A stretch of DNA of 6,929 nucleotides from Chitinophagia bacterium. GTDB taxonomy: Bacteria > Bacteroidota > Bacteroidia > Chitinophagales > Chitinophagaceae. Under the pieces are notes generated by a model. It was not told the origin of the DNA. It did no database searches and saw nothing but the letters and a program-made list of their open reading frames with translations. Location: assembly GCA_010021705.1 (NCBI GenBank), contig RGMU01000079.1, forward strand, positions 1-6,929, given 5' to 3'. Below are positions 1 through 4,868 of the stretch, piece after piece (within the stretch, counting starts at the first letter, position 1; each line of letters starts with the position of its first letter). The position numbers and the translations under genes were made by a program.

Positions 1-1
1 G

Positions 2-1066
2 TTTGTGCCTTATATTAATGTGCGCTTCAGTGCCGAAACCGTATCTTCCGTGCTGTTTTTTGCTTTCTATCTTTTGGTTATGCAGCCGTTTGCCGGTAAA
101 AAGGGTGTATGGGGGCATTTATTAGCCGGCTTTTTGGCAGTGTGTGTGCTTTTTATACGGTTGCAGTTTGCATTTGCGTTTTTGCCCATTGCCTTTGTGC
201 TACTGTTCCGCAACAAAACACCATTGGCAGGCTGGGGTAGCCTAATAGCCGGCGCAATAGTGGCTGTGGGCTGCTGCACGGCAATAGACTATTGGCTGTA
301 TGGCTGCTACACCTGCACGCCCTACAACTATTTTGACCAAAACATACTCCAAAACAAGGCAGCCGGCTTTGGCACCATGCCCGCTTGGTGGTATATCACC
401 GAGTTTATAGGCAAGGGCGTGCCCCCCATTAGCATTGGGCTTTTAGTGCTGTATGTTTTAGGCACAGCAAAGCAAATAAAGCACCCTTTAGCGCAAATAA
501 CATTATTTTTTATATTAGGGCATTGCGCTATTGGGCATAAAGAAATGCGGTTTTTATATCCGGTATTACCGTCTTTTTTGTGGTGTTGCTTTGCCGGATT
601 AGACTATGTTTTACAAACCTATAATGCCAATAAGCCCGTGCTTACCACGCTAAAAGTGTTTACATGGCTTAATATGGCTTTGCTGTGTTTCAGAAGCCTT
701 ACGCCTGCCCATGAGCGCATAGCCTACTATTGCTTTATTGACCAATATAGCCGCACTCACCCTACCACAGTGGTGGGCATTGGGCAGTCGCCCTACTTTT
801 TAGACGTGATAGAGCTTAATTTTTACAAGCGCAAAGGCATAGCCATTGCCACCCTGAATACCGAACAACAGCTTGACTCGCTATACCGCCAACACCCGGC
901 CCGCCCTTATCTTTACATCAGCCACACCGCCCCGCTAGACCGCTCATGGCAAGGTTTTAAGGGCGAAAGGCTGTATTCACTTTTCCCCAATTTTATTCTC
1001 CAAAACAACTTTAACCATTGGCAAGAAAGGTCTGATATTTGGGCAGTGTATAGGTTGGTGAAGTGA
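2..1066 (+). CDS. GT22 (Alg9/PIG-B-like) mannosyltransferase, 3' part
   Basis: Polytopic membrane glycosyltransferase, probably moving a sugar (mannose in the characterised eukaryotic members) from a polyprenyl-phosphate donor. The frame is open to the left edge, so the N-terminus, with the usual first loop acidic residues, lies outside the window; the GTG at 5 is only an internal valine. Counting from that codon, visible family marks are NVRFSAET near residue 5 (like the R-x-F-S-x-x-x-E-T segment of GT22), IDYWLYG followed by TPYNYF and FGTMPAWWY (residues 94-130), and the strongest one, GHKEMRFLYPVLP (177-189), which matches the HKExRFxxPxxP signature. Hydrophobic segments lie around 15-30, 42-68, 78-95, 140-155, 163-176 and 188-202. 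The last 120 residues are soluble and divergent. The acceptor in this bacterium is unknown. A gap of 208 bp separates it from the sdpAB-like pair, so shared transcription is possible but not shown. Confidence 0.8.
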   Translation, partial: FVPYINVRFSAETVSSVLFFAFYLLVMQPFAGKKGVWGHLLAGFLAVCVLFIRLQFAFAFLPIAFVLLFRNKTPLAGWGSLIAGAIVAVGCCTAIDYWLYGCYTCTPYNYFDQNILQNKAAGFGTMPAWWYITEFIGKGVPPISIGLLVLYVLGTAKQIKHPLAQITLFFILGHCAIGHKEMRFLYPVLPSFLWCCFAGLDYVLQTYNANKPVLTTLKVFTWLNMALLCFRSLTPAHERIAYYCFIDQYSRTHPTTVVGIGQSPYFLDVIELNFYKRKGIAIATLNTEQQLDSLYRQHPARPYLYISHTAPLDRSWQGFKGERLYSLFPNFILQNNFNHWQERSDIWAVYRLVK

Positions 1067-1274
1067 GGGGGGTAAACTAAACGCGCACATTTATGGACAA
1101 ACAGATTAATTGGTATGATGTAGTTGTAGTTTTTAAGTTGTTCCATAATCATTAACGAACAGCATCTATCATAACGGGTACTATATCAACAGAAGATGAC
1201 GAGCAAGGATATATAGATGACAAAGCAGCTAAAAAGAAGAAGTAAGCGCACTTTACACTATCTTGCACTTTAAG
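1067..1274. other. Intergenic gap with one broken short reading frame
   Basis: This 208-bp stretch between the GT22 gene and the SdpA-like gene has no intact gene longer than about 20 codons, no tRNA-like fold, and no clear TAnnTTTG promoter. The closest to a promoter are TAGTTTTT near 1127 and TATCTTGC near 1258, both imperfect. Its only noticeable content is the interrupted frame described separately at 1093-1245. Confidence 0.6.
1093..1245 (+). pseudogene. Possible remnant small ORF with an in-frame TAA
   Basis: An ATG at 1093 opens 20 codons (MDKQINWYDVVVVFK...) and stops at TAA 1153-1155. The same frame then continues for 29 codons to TAA 1243-1245. The second half reads like real protein: an IITGTI stretch, an acidic patch STEDDEQGYIDD, then AAKKKK. 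It could be a roughly 50-residue small gene killed by one nonsense change, two unrelated short frames, or chance. No family is recognised. It ends 29 nt before the ATG of the SdpA-like gene, so a lost leader or precursor peptide is imaginable, but nothing in it resembles the roughly 200-residue SdpC precursor. Confidence 0.2.
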
Positions 1275-1832
1275 ATGCGCAAACCAACCGACTATATTGT
1301 TTTTGGGGCTACACTAATGGTGTATATGGTGGCATTGCTGGTTGTTTTAGGGTGTAACGGGTGGGGCTGCAAGCCAACCGCAAGGCAACGAGCCTACTAT
1401 AATGCGCTATACAGCAGCCGGTGGAACTTATATACCGGCAACCCGCTAACGCCGGTTTATAACCTTTACCGGCTGAACAACAACCAATGGCAACTTATTG
1501 ACCTGCGCCCTTTTCAGCCCCAATATTACTTTGGCATAGACAGACGGTATAAAAATATAGACCAAGAGCTAAGCCTTATTTTAGCCGACAGTAGCGTAAA
1601 GCCACATCCGGCACTAACGCTAAGCCAACAGTTGCTCAAAACCGCACCGCCAATCTTAACCCTTACCGTTGCTTCGTTTAACTTTGTTACCGTTAAGCAC
1701 AAGGCATTCCGCCTATTGCGCGGTAAATACATTATTATGGAGCAGCCCCCCATCACGTGGCAGCAAGCCCAAAGCAGCCTATCAGCCTCAGCTATTGTTC
1801 ACTATTATGCGGTTGATATATGCACGCCTTAA
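1275..1832 (+). CDS. SdpA-like membrane protein of an antimicrobial-peptide maturation pair
   Basis: A 185-residue protein with one N-terminal membrane segment (about residues 8-27) and a non-cytoplasmic tail. Family-like points, from memory of the SdpA family: W-N-L-Y-T-G-N-P (50-57), resembling the W-x-F-F-T-x-x-P block; a variable Y-x-L-Y...QW strand pair (62-72); YYFGIDRRYK (84-93), resembling the F/MGLSRxxR block; E98 shortly after; and GKYIIMEQPPITW (150-162) near the end. In Bacillus subtilis SdpA acts with SdpB, after secretion, to turn pro-SdpC into the SDP toxin. The assignment leans on the neighbour: the next gene is SdpB-like, overlaps by 13 nt, and the pair has the canonical order. 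ATG 1275 is preferred over TTG 1263 because it starts directly at the charged MRKPTDY before the membrane segment. Length is close to the family's usual 150-190. A generic one-pass membrane protein remains possible. Confidence 0.6.
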   Translation: MRKPTDYIVFGATLMVYMVALLVVLGCNGWGCKPTARQRAYYNALYSSRWNLYTGNPLTPVYNLYRLNNNQWQLIDLRPFQPQYYFGIDRRYKNIDQELSLILADSSVKPHPALTLSQQLLKTAPPILTLTVASFNFVTVKHKAFRLLRGKYIIMEQPPITWQQAQSSLSASAIVHYYAVDICTP

Positions 1833-2656
1833 ATGCCCTTATTGCCCAACTAAAAGCCGGTAACTGCCACACACCTCTGCTGGCATACTCTCGCTTTTTG
1901 CTGGCACTTTGCTTTTTGCTTACGCTCTATTTTAATGACTTGGCTACCCTATCGGTAGCCGATATGCCGGGCTATGCTTCGCACCATAGCGCACCCTTAA
2001 AGTACCTTAACTTGTTTTACCTGCTGCCTGCCGGCATAGCCAAAGCTATAGCCATAGCCATACTGTTAGCCACCATGAGCGGATTTTTGCCCCGCATCAC
2101 GGCATTGCTCCACTTTTGGGTGGCATTTAGTTTATATAATTATATTACTATTATGAACGGAGGCGATAAAATTGCTTATTTGTTTGCGCTACTTCTACTG
2201 CCCGTTTGCCTTACCGACCCCCGCCTAAACCAATGGAAGCCACACAACCCCGCCCCGCACAATAGCCTTAACATTATACCTAACCTTGCCATAGTGTTTG
2301 TGAAACTGCAAGCAGCATGGGTGTATATAGATGCCGGCACGGCAAAGCTGGCTAACAGCCAATGGCGAGACGGCACAGCGTTGTACTACTACACGTCTCA
2401 CTACCGCTTGGGTGCGCCGCAATGGCTACGCTCTTTGAACGAATACATTACGCTTACAAGTGCCGGCAGGGTGCTGAATTGGGGCGTGTTGGCATTTGAA
2501 TTGCTGTTAGGCATAGCCTTGTTTTTGCCCAAGCGGTTTAGGAAAATGTTGTTTATACCTGCGGTGGTGTTTCATTTGCTTATTGCGGTTAATTTTGGGT
2601 TAGTCAGCTTTTTTATAGCAATAGCCGGAATGCTAATTTTGTATTTGTTAGTTTAA
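1820..2656 (+). CDS. SdpB-like HTTM-domain integral membrane protein
   Basis: A 278-residue polytopic membrane protein of the HTTM superfamily, which also holds vitamin K-dependent gamma-carboxylase. Hydrophobic segments lie at about 23-38, 62-84, 92-110, 117-131, 152-170, 219-236, 244-259 and 262-278. The most diagnostic part is the run after helix 5: VKLQAAWVYIDAGTAKL (161-177), then QWRDGTALYY (181-190) and W202. This matches the Q-x-x-x-x-Y-x-x-(A/S)-G-x-x-K-L...W-x-x-GTALYY pattern of SdpB proteins. MNGGDK (112-117) corresponds to the conserved polar turn after helix 3 or 4. The ATG lies inside the end of the SdpA-like gene, a 13-nt overlap that implies translational coupling. SdpB is needed with SdpA for SDP toxin production; its chemistry is unsettled. 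The protein ends right at its last helix, slightly shorter than the Bacillus form. No SdpC-like gene follows. Confidence 0.8.
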   Translation: MHALNALIAQLKAGNCHTPLLAYSRFLLALCFLLTLYFNDLATLSVADMPGYASHHSAPLKYLNLFYLLPAGIAKAIAIAILLATMSGFLPRITALLHFWVAFSLYNYITIMNGGDKIAYLFALLLLPVCLTDPRLNQWKPHNPAPHNSLNIIPNLAIVFVKLQAAWVYIDAGTAKLANSQWRDGTALYYYTSHYRLGAPQWLRSLNEYITLTSAGRVLNWGVLAFELLLGIALFLPKRFRKMLFIPAVVFHLLIAVNFGLVSFFIAIAGMLILYLLV

Positions 2657-2680
2657 TGGCTTGTTAGGGCTATTGTGCTT

Positions 2681-2725
2681 TCTCCTATTCCTAAACATTA
2701 GCTGCCACAGCTTAGATATAGGGGG
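2681..2725 (+). other. Imperfect nested hairpin after sdpB-like gene
   Basis: Three short complementary pairs nest in order: CCTAT (2684-2688) with ATAGG (2718-2722), CTA (2691-2693) with TAG (2713-2715), and AGCTG (2700-2704) with CAGCT (2708-2712) around a CCA loop. A 6-nt bulge interrupts it and no T-run follows, so it is not a classical intrinsic terminator. It may only separate the sdpAB-like unit from the HEPN/MNT unit. Confidence 0.3.
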
Positions 2726-2748
2726 ATAAGATTATTAACTTTAATACG

Positions 2749-2756
2749 TAATTTTG
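2749..2756 (+). promoter_or_regulatory. Bacteroidota -7 element TAATTTTG before HEPN/MNT operon
   Basis: TAATTTTG fits the TAnnTTTG consensus exactly. No good TTG element lies 17-21 nt upstream, which weakens the call. Transcription would begin near 2763, leaving a leader of about 15 nt before ATG 2778. It also argues that the TTG at 2754, which falls within this box, is not the start codon. Confidence 0.5.
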
Positions 2757-2777
2757 GAGCATATTAATAACGGCGTT

Positions 2778-3211
2778 ATGAATTCAAACGAGCTAAGGTG
2801 GGTACAGCGATTGGCAAATTATAAAAAAGCACTTGCCAAACTTGGCGAAGCAATAACACAAAATAGTATCCATAGCTTATCGGAGTTGGAGCGAGAGGGT
2901 ATGATAAAGCGATTTGAATTTACTTATGAGCTTGCTGGAAAACATTACAAGATTTGCTTCATTACAAAGGTTATGACATATCTAGTCTCAAGCCGGTATT
3001 AGAACAGGCACTGCAAGATGGCTATATTACCGATGAACTGCAATGGCGCAGGCTGCAAAGGCATAGAAACCTAATAACCCATACCTACAACAGTGAAACA
3101 GCGGAAGAGATTGCCGAAAATATTGTAACAGACTACTACGAAATATTACAAAAATTAGCGTTGCGCTTGGAAGAAGAACGGGGCGGTAAGCAAATCAAAA
3201 TATTTACATAA
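2778..3211 (+). pseudogene. hepT: HEPN toxin (HepT, HI0074 family), broken by a 1-nt frameshift
   Basis: HEPN ribonuclease toxin of a type VII HepT/MntA module. The first frame gives a normal start, ending in RFEFTYELA (45-53), then runs into GKHYKICF and a stop at 3002. The next frame carries the rest, from TLQDLLHYKGYDI to the end. Adding one T between 2936 and 2937 turns GCT GGA into GCT TGG and restores the family's ELAWKTL helix with its conserved Trp, giving a continuous 144-residue protein. In that reconstruction R97-NLIT-H102-T-Y104 forms the RX4HXY motif: R and H are the RNase residues, and Y is the tyrosine that MntA polyadenylates in characterised modules. The stop at 3209-3211 overlaps the antitoxin ATG in TAATG. 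As written, the toxin is truncated to about 75 residues without an active site. Either a true inactivating deletion or a sequencing error would explain this. Confidence 0.88.
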
Positions 3212-3519
3212 TGGATTACGGACTTTATGATGATGATATACAAAGTATAAAACAAATATTTGCCGCACATCCGGAGGTGGCAGAGGTGATACTGTTTGGC
3301 TCGCGGGCTATGGGCAATTACAGACCCGGTTCTGATATTGATTTGGCTATCATGTCCGACTCATTAACTTTAAACACTTTATTGGCATTGCAAATAGAGT
3401 TAGAAAATTTAGGCTTACTCTATAAAATTGACCTGCTTGATTATAAAAAAATAAAAGACGCAGACGTAAGAAATAATATACTGTTGAATGGGAAGGTGTT
3501 TTATAGAAAAGGAATGTAA
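3211..3519 (+). CDS. mntA: MNT-domain nucleotidyltransferase antitoxin (MntA)
   Basis: A 102-residue minimal nucleotidyltransferase, cytoplasmic antitoxin of the HEPN/MNT module. In studied pairs it silences HepT by adding AMP units to the tyrosine of RX4HXY. The sequence has the full catalytic signature: G30-S31, ten residues, then D42-I-D44 (GSX10DXD), in the context VILFGSRAMGNYRPGSDIDL. The third carboxylate is D74 within YKIDLLDY. The rest is the short alpha/beta fold with no substrate-binding extension, and the length is usual. The start is set by the TAATG overlap with the toxin stop, so translation is coupled to the upstream frame. Unlike its partner, this gene shows no damage. If the toxin is truly dead, this is an orphaned antitoxin that may still neutralise homologous HepT proteins brought in on other elements. 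Confidence 0.9.
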   Translation: MDYGLYDDDIQSIKQIFAAHPEVAEVILFGSRAMGNYRPGSDIDLAIMSDSLTLNTLLALQIELENLGLLYKIDLLDYKKIKDADVRNNILLNGKVFYRKGM

Positions 3520-3536
3520 GGAGGCTATTATCCTCC
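3520..3536. terminator. Short hairpin between convergent genes
   Basis: GGAGG (3520-3524) pairs with CCTCC (3532-3536) around a 7-nt loop, right after the stop codon of mntA and before the converging minus-strand gene ends at 3565. No T-run follows on either strand, so termination is plausible from position only. The stem's similarity to an anti-Shine-Dalgarno pair is probably incidental. Confidence 0.35.
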
Positions 3537-3564
3537 AAACCCTTATTAACGACACTGCCCACTA

Positions 3565-3999
3565 TTAGTGATTGGCTTTTTTCATTACAACCTTTACATT
3601 GCCGTAAAAGCCGTTTGCCATGCTTTCTATGGTATGCGTTACATCGTTGCCCCTACCTAACTTGCTTGTCCAGTCTCCATTGGCTAACTGGCGAGCGGCG
3701 TGGGTGGGGTTATTCTCGCTATCTGCATATATAGCTACCTTTTTATAGTTGCTTTCTAATTCATAATTGTTGCATACTTCATATCCCTTTTTTTGAAATA
3801 GAGCTATTAAGGCATTAATAGTAGCTTCTTTGATAACGCTATCGGGCCAATAGGAATATTCGTCAGGCCAGTACCATTTTGTATTGTCTTCATAAGCCCA
3901 TGCAATACAATTATAAGCATTTGCTTTAGGGCTGGTAATAACAAAAGGTTCAATGTTGGTATTGGGAAATTCTTTAGGCAGTTTTAGCTCTTCGGGCAT
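3565..3999 (-). CDS. NCIAWA-motif protein of unknown function (DUF7689-like)
   Basis: A 144-residue soluble protein with no signal or membrane segment. It resembles a widespread uncharacterised family that I recall as DUF7689. Conserved-looking blocks are AYNCIAWAYED (28-38), a Trp/Tyr-rich stretch WYWPDEYSYWPD (42-53), ALIALFQKKGYEVC (63-76), KKVAIYAD (86-93), NPTHAARQL (97-105), and W110-TSKLG with NDVTH (118-122). C31 and H100 sit where a Cys-His pair of a papain/NlpC-like fold could be, with A/L-rich segments around them. This is an inference from spacing, not a demonstrated active site. Its ATG directly follows the TAG of the upstream gene (TAGATG), so the two are co-translated. It is convergent with mntA, 45 nt apart. 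A role as enzyme, inhibitor or immunity partner cannot be told from sequence. Confidence 0.7.
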   Translation of the reverse strand: MPEELKLPKEFPNTNIEPFVITSPKANAYNCIAWAYEDNTKWYWPDEYSYWPDSVIKEATINALIALFQKKGYEVCNNYELESNYKKVAIYADSENNPTHAARQLANGDWTSKLGRGNDVTHTIESMANGFYGNVKVVMKKANH

Positions 4000-4470
4000 C
4001 TAATTATATTTGTGAAGTACAATCTGCTTTTCGTTAGCCCAATTTAGCCAGTCGTTTATCATTTCTTCTATGTTTCCGCTATGTTCTTTAAGTACGGGGT
4101 TTTCTCCGGTAATTTGTTGAAGTGCAAAAAACCAGTGGTTTTGTGTTTGCTCCATATCTTTTAATATAAAGGGCAATACAGGGCTACCTAAACGGATAAT
4201 GTTAAGGTAAGCGGGGTGGCTAATTATTTTGCTTGTATCCGATAAAAGCAAGGTTTCGTTTTCCCAAATTTCTTTATACTGTAGGAATTTTGCTTCTAAA
4301 GATTGAGTGTCAAGAGAAGCGGTTGAGCTTGTTATTTTTCCTAAGCCGTGCCTTGAATGTATAGTAGATGCAGGTCTGCGGCTACTATTAGTTAAGCTCC
4401 CTCCGTTCCCCCTTCGGGGTAGGGCAAATGGTTTATTAGACTTGGCAATATAAGGAGGTCTGTTTCTCAA
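4000..4470 (-). CDS. Uncharacterised HPAY/HWF/ITGENPV protein, N-terminus doubtful
   Basis: Up to 156 residues. The C-terminal 100 or so form a recognisable but unnamed small helical family: SLEAKFLQYKEIWENET, SHPAYLNIIRLGSPVLPFIL (HPAYxxII..G...LP.IL), then HWFFALQQITGENPV, and a final M-x-x-D-W-L-x-W. It sits directly before the DUF7689-like gene, and I recall such pairs together in other genomes, which suggests a two-protein module. The first 55 residues look unlike a protein core: they are basic, Ser/Thr-rich, and include ALPRRGNGGSLTNS, encoded by a GC-rich hairpin repeat. No ATG, GTG or TTG occurs between the TTG at 4470 and the conserved part, so the start rests on that TTG, with the next in-frame stop at 4483-4485. 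The original start may have been lost when the repeat entered. The gene may therefore be expressed as a fusion or be 5'-damaged. Confidence 0.6.
   Translation of the reverse strand: MRNRPPYIAKSNKPFALPRRGNGGSLTNSSRRPASTIHSRHGLGKITSSTASLDTQSLEAKFLQYKEIWENETLLLSDTSKIISHPAYLNIIRLGSPVLPFILKDMEQTQNHWFFALQQITGENPVLKEHSGNIEEMINDWLNWANEKQIVLHKYN
4395..4430. repeat. GC-rich REP-like hairpin inside gene 5' end
   Basis: The plus strand has CCCT (4399-4402), then a CCCC-TTC-GGGG stem (4409-4419, containing a C-UUCG-G tetraloop), then AGGG (4421-4424) that can pair with the first block. It is far richer in GC than its surroundings, and its translation (PRRGNGGSLTN) resembles that of dispersed palindromic intergenic repeats in Bacteroidota. 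Only one copy is present in this window, so repeat status is inferred. Confidence 0.4.
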
Positions 4471-4532
4471 GTGGCTTGAAAATTATTAATTATGCAATAT
4501 ACGGTTTAATACCCATTTTCTTTGTTGTTCCA

Positions 4533-4562
4533 TTGTTAATTCACCCAATTTTCGTATCTTTA
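4533..4562 (+). promoter_or_regulatory. Bacteroidota promoter for DUF433 gene
   Basis: TTG at 4533-4535 is separated by 19 nt from TATCTTTA at 4555-4562, matching TAnnTTTG except the last base. Transcription would start near 4569, only a few nucleotides before ATG 4573, so the message would be nearly leaderless. The divergent minus-strand gene starts within 102 bp; TAATTTTC (complement of 4478-4485) is a weaker -7 candidate for it. Confidence 0.55.
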
Positions 4563-4572
4563 CCGAGTTATT

Positions 4573-4779
4573 ATGCACTATTACAAACGTTATATAAACA
4601 TTGACCCTGAAATAAGGAGTGGTAAACCCTGCGTTAAGGGTACGCACATTACCGTATATGATGTATTAAGCTATTTAGCAGCCGGAACTGGTATAGAGCA
4701 ACTTATTTTAGATTTTCCTCAATTAAGCCTGGAAGCAATATTAGCCTGCCTTTCTTACAGTGCCGATGCCGGAAATTAA
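4573..4779 (+). CDS. DUF433 antitoxin-like protein, without toxin partner
   Basis: A 68-residue winged-helix-like protein of the DUF433 family, whose members usually act as antitoxins and DNA-binding repressors for PIN-like DUF5615 toxins. Typical marks in order: Y-x-x-I-N-I-D-P-E-I-R-S-G-K-P (residues 7-19), V-K-G-T-H-I-T-V-Y-D-V-L (21-32), LAAG-x-G-I-E-Q-L (35-44), DFPQLSLEAILACLSYSAD (47-65). The C-terminus stops at AGN, a few residues shorter than the usual tail after A-D-R-E. The toxin gene normally overlaps or follows within a few nucleotides; here the next 90 bp hold no such frame, only a 14-codon ATG frame from 4767. It is thus a solitary copy, either the leftover of a decayed module or a free-standing regulator. 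Clear family match; role inferred. Confidence 0.85.
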   Translation: MHYYKRYINIDPEIRSGKPCVKGTHITVYDVLSYLAAGTGIEQLILDFPQLSLEAILACLSYSADAGN

Positions 4780-4826
4780 GCATATACCCCCTATATTCCA
4801 CCTTTTTTAGGGCATACTACCTTTTG

Positions 4827-4852
4827 CACCAATAAAAAAATTATTTTTGGTG
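4827..4852. promoter_or_regulatory. Inverted repeat overlapping a -7 element (TATTTTTG)
   Basis: CACCAA (4827-4832) and TTGGTG (4847-4852) are perfect inverted arms of an AT-rich 26-bp palindrome (10 of 13 positions pair). Inside it, TATTTTTG (4842-4849) fits TAnnTTTG and could serve the gene starting at 4869; TTTTG at 4822-4826 is a possible upstream element, but with a short 15-nt spacer. A T-rich run follows, so the same structure could instead end transcription of the DUF433 gene. Operator, promoter and terminator readings are all open. Confidence 0.4.
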
Positions 4853-4868
4853 TTTCTTTTGGTTTTAC

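Noticed and set aside
913..1152. Minus-strand frame of 79 codons over the end of the GT22 gene
   Set aside because: It is mostly antisense to a well-supported coding region, shows no domain pattern, and has no promoter.
1526..1863. Overlapping frames on both strands within the SdpA-like gene
   Set aside because: The translations lack any family pattern, and the chosen frame has a membrane segment, motifs and a coupled downstream gene.
2754..2777. TTG start for the HEPN gene at 2754
   Set aside because: It lies within the TAATTTTG promoter box; ATG 2778 gives the family's usual N-terminus.
2657..2777. Search for an SdpC-like precursor after the SdpB-like gene
   Set aside because: Only 121 bp with no signal-peptide-like or Cys-containing frame; the next gene is clearly HEPN.
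2931..3002. Programmed ribosomal frameshift in hepT
   Set aside because: There is no slippery heptamer at the junction, and restoring the conserved Trp requires an added base not present in the DNA, so mutation or read error explains it better.
4451..4459. TAAGGAGGT, a perfect Shine-Dalgarno-like string on the plus strand
   Set aside because: No start codon follows at a useful distance, it is antisense to the first codons of the minus-strand gene, and this phylum rarely uses such sites.
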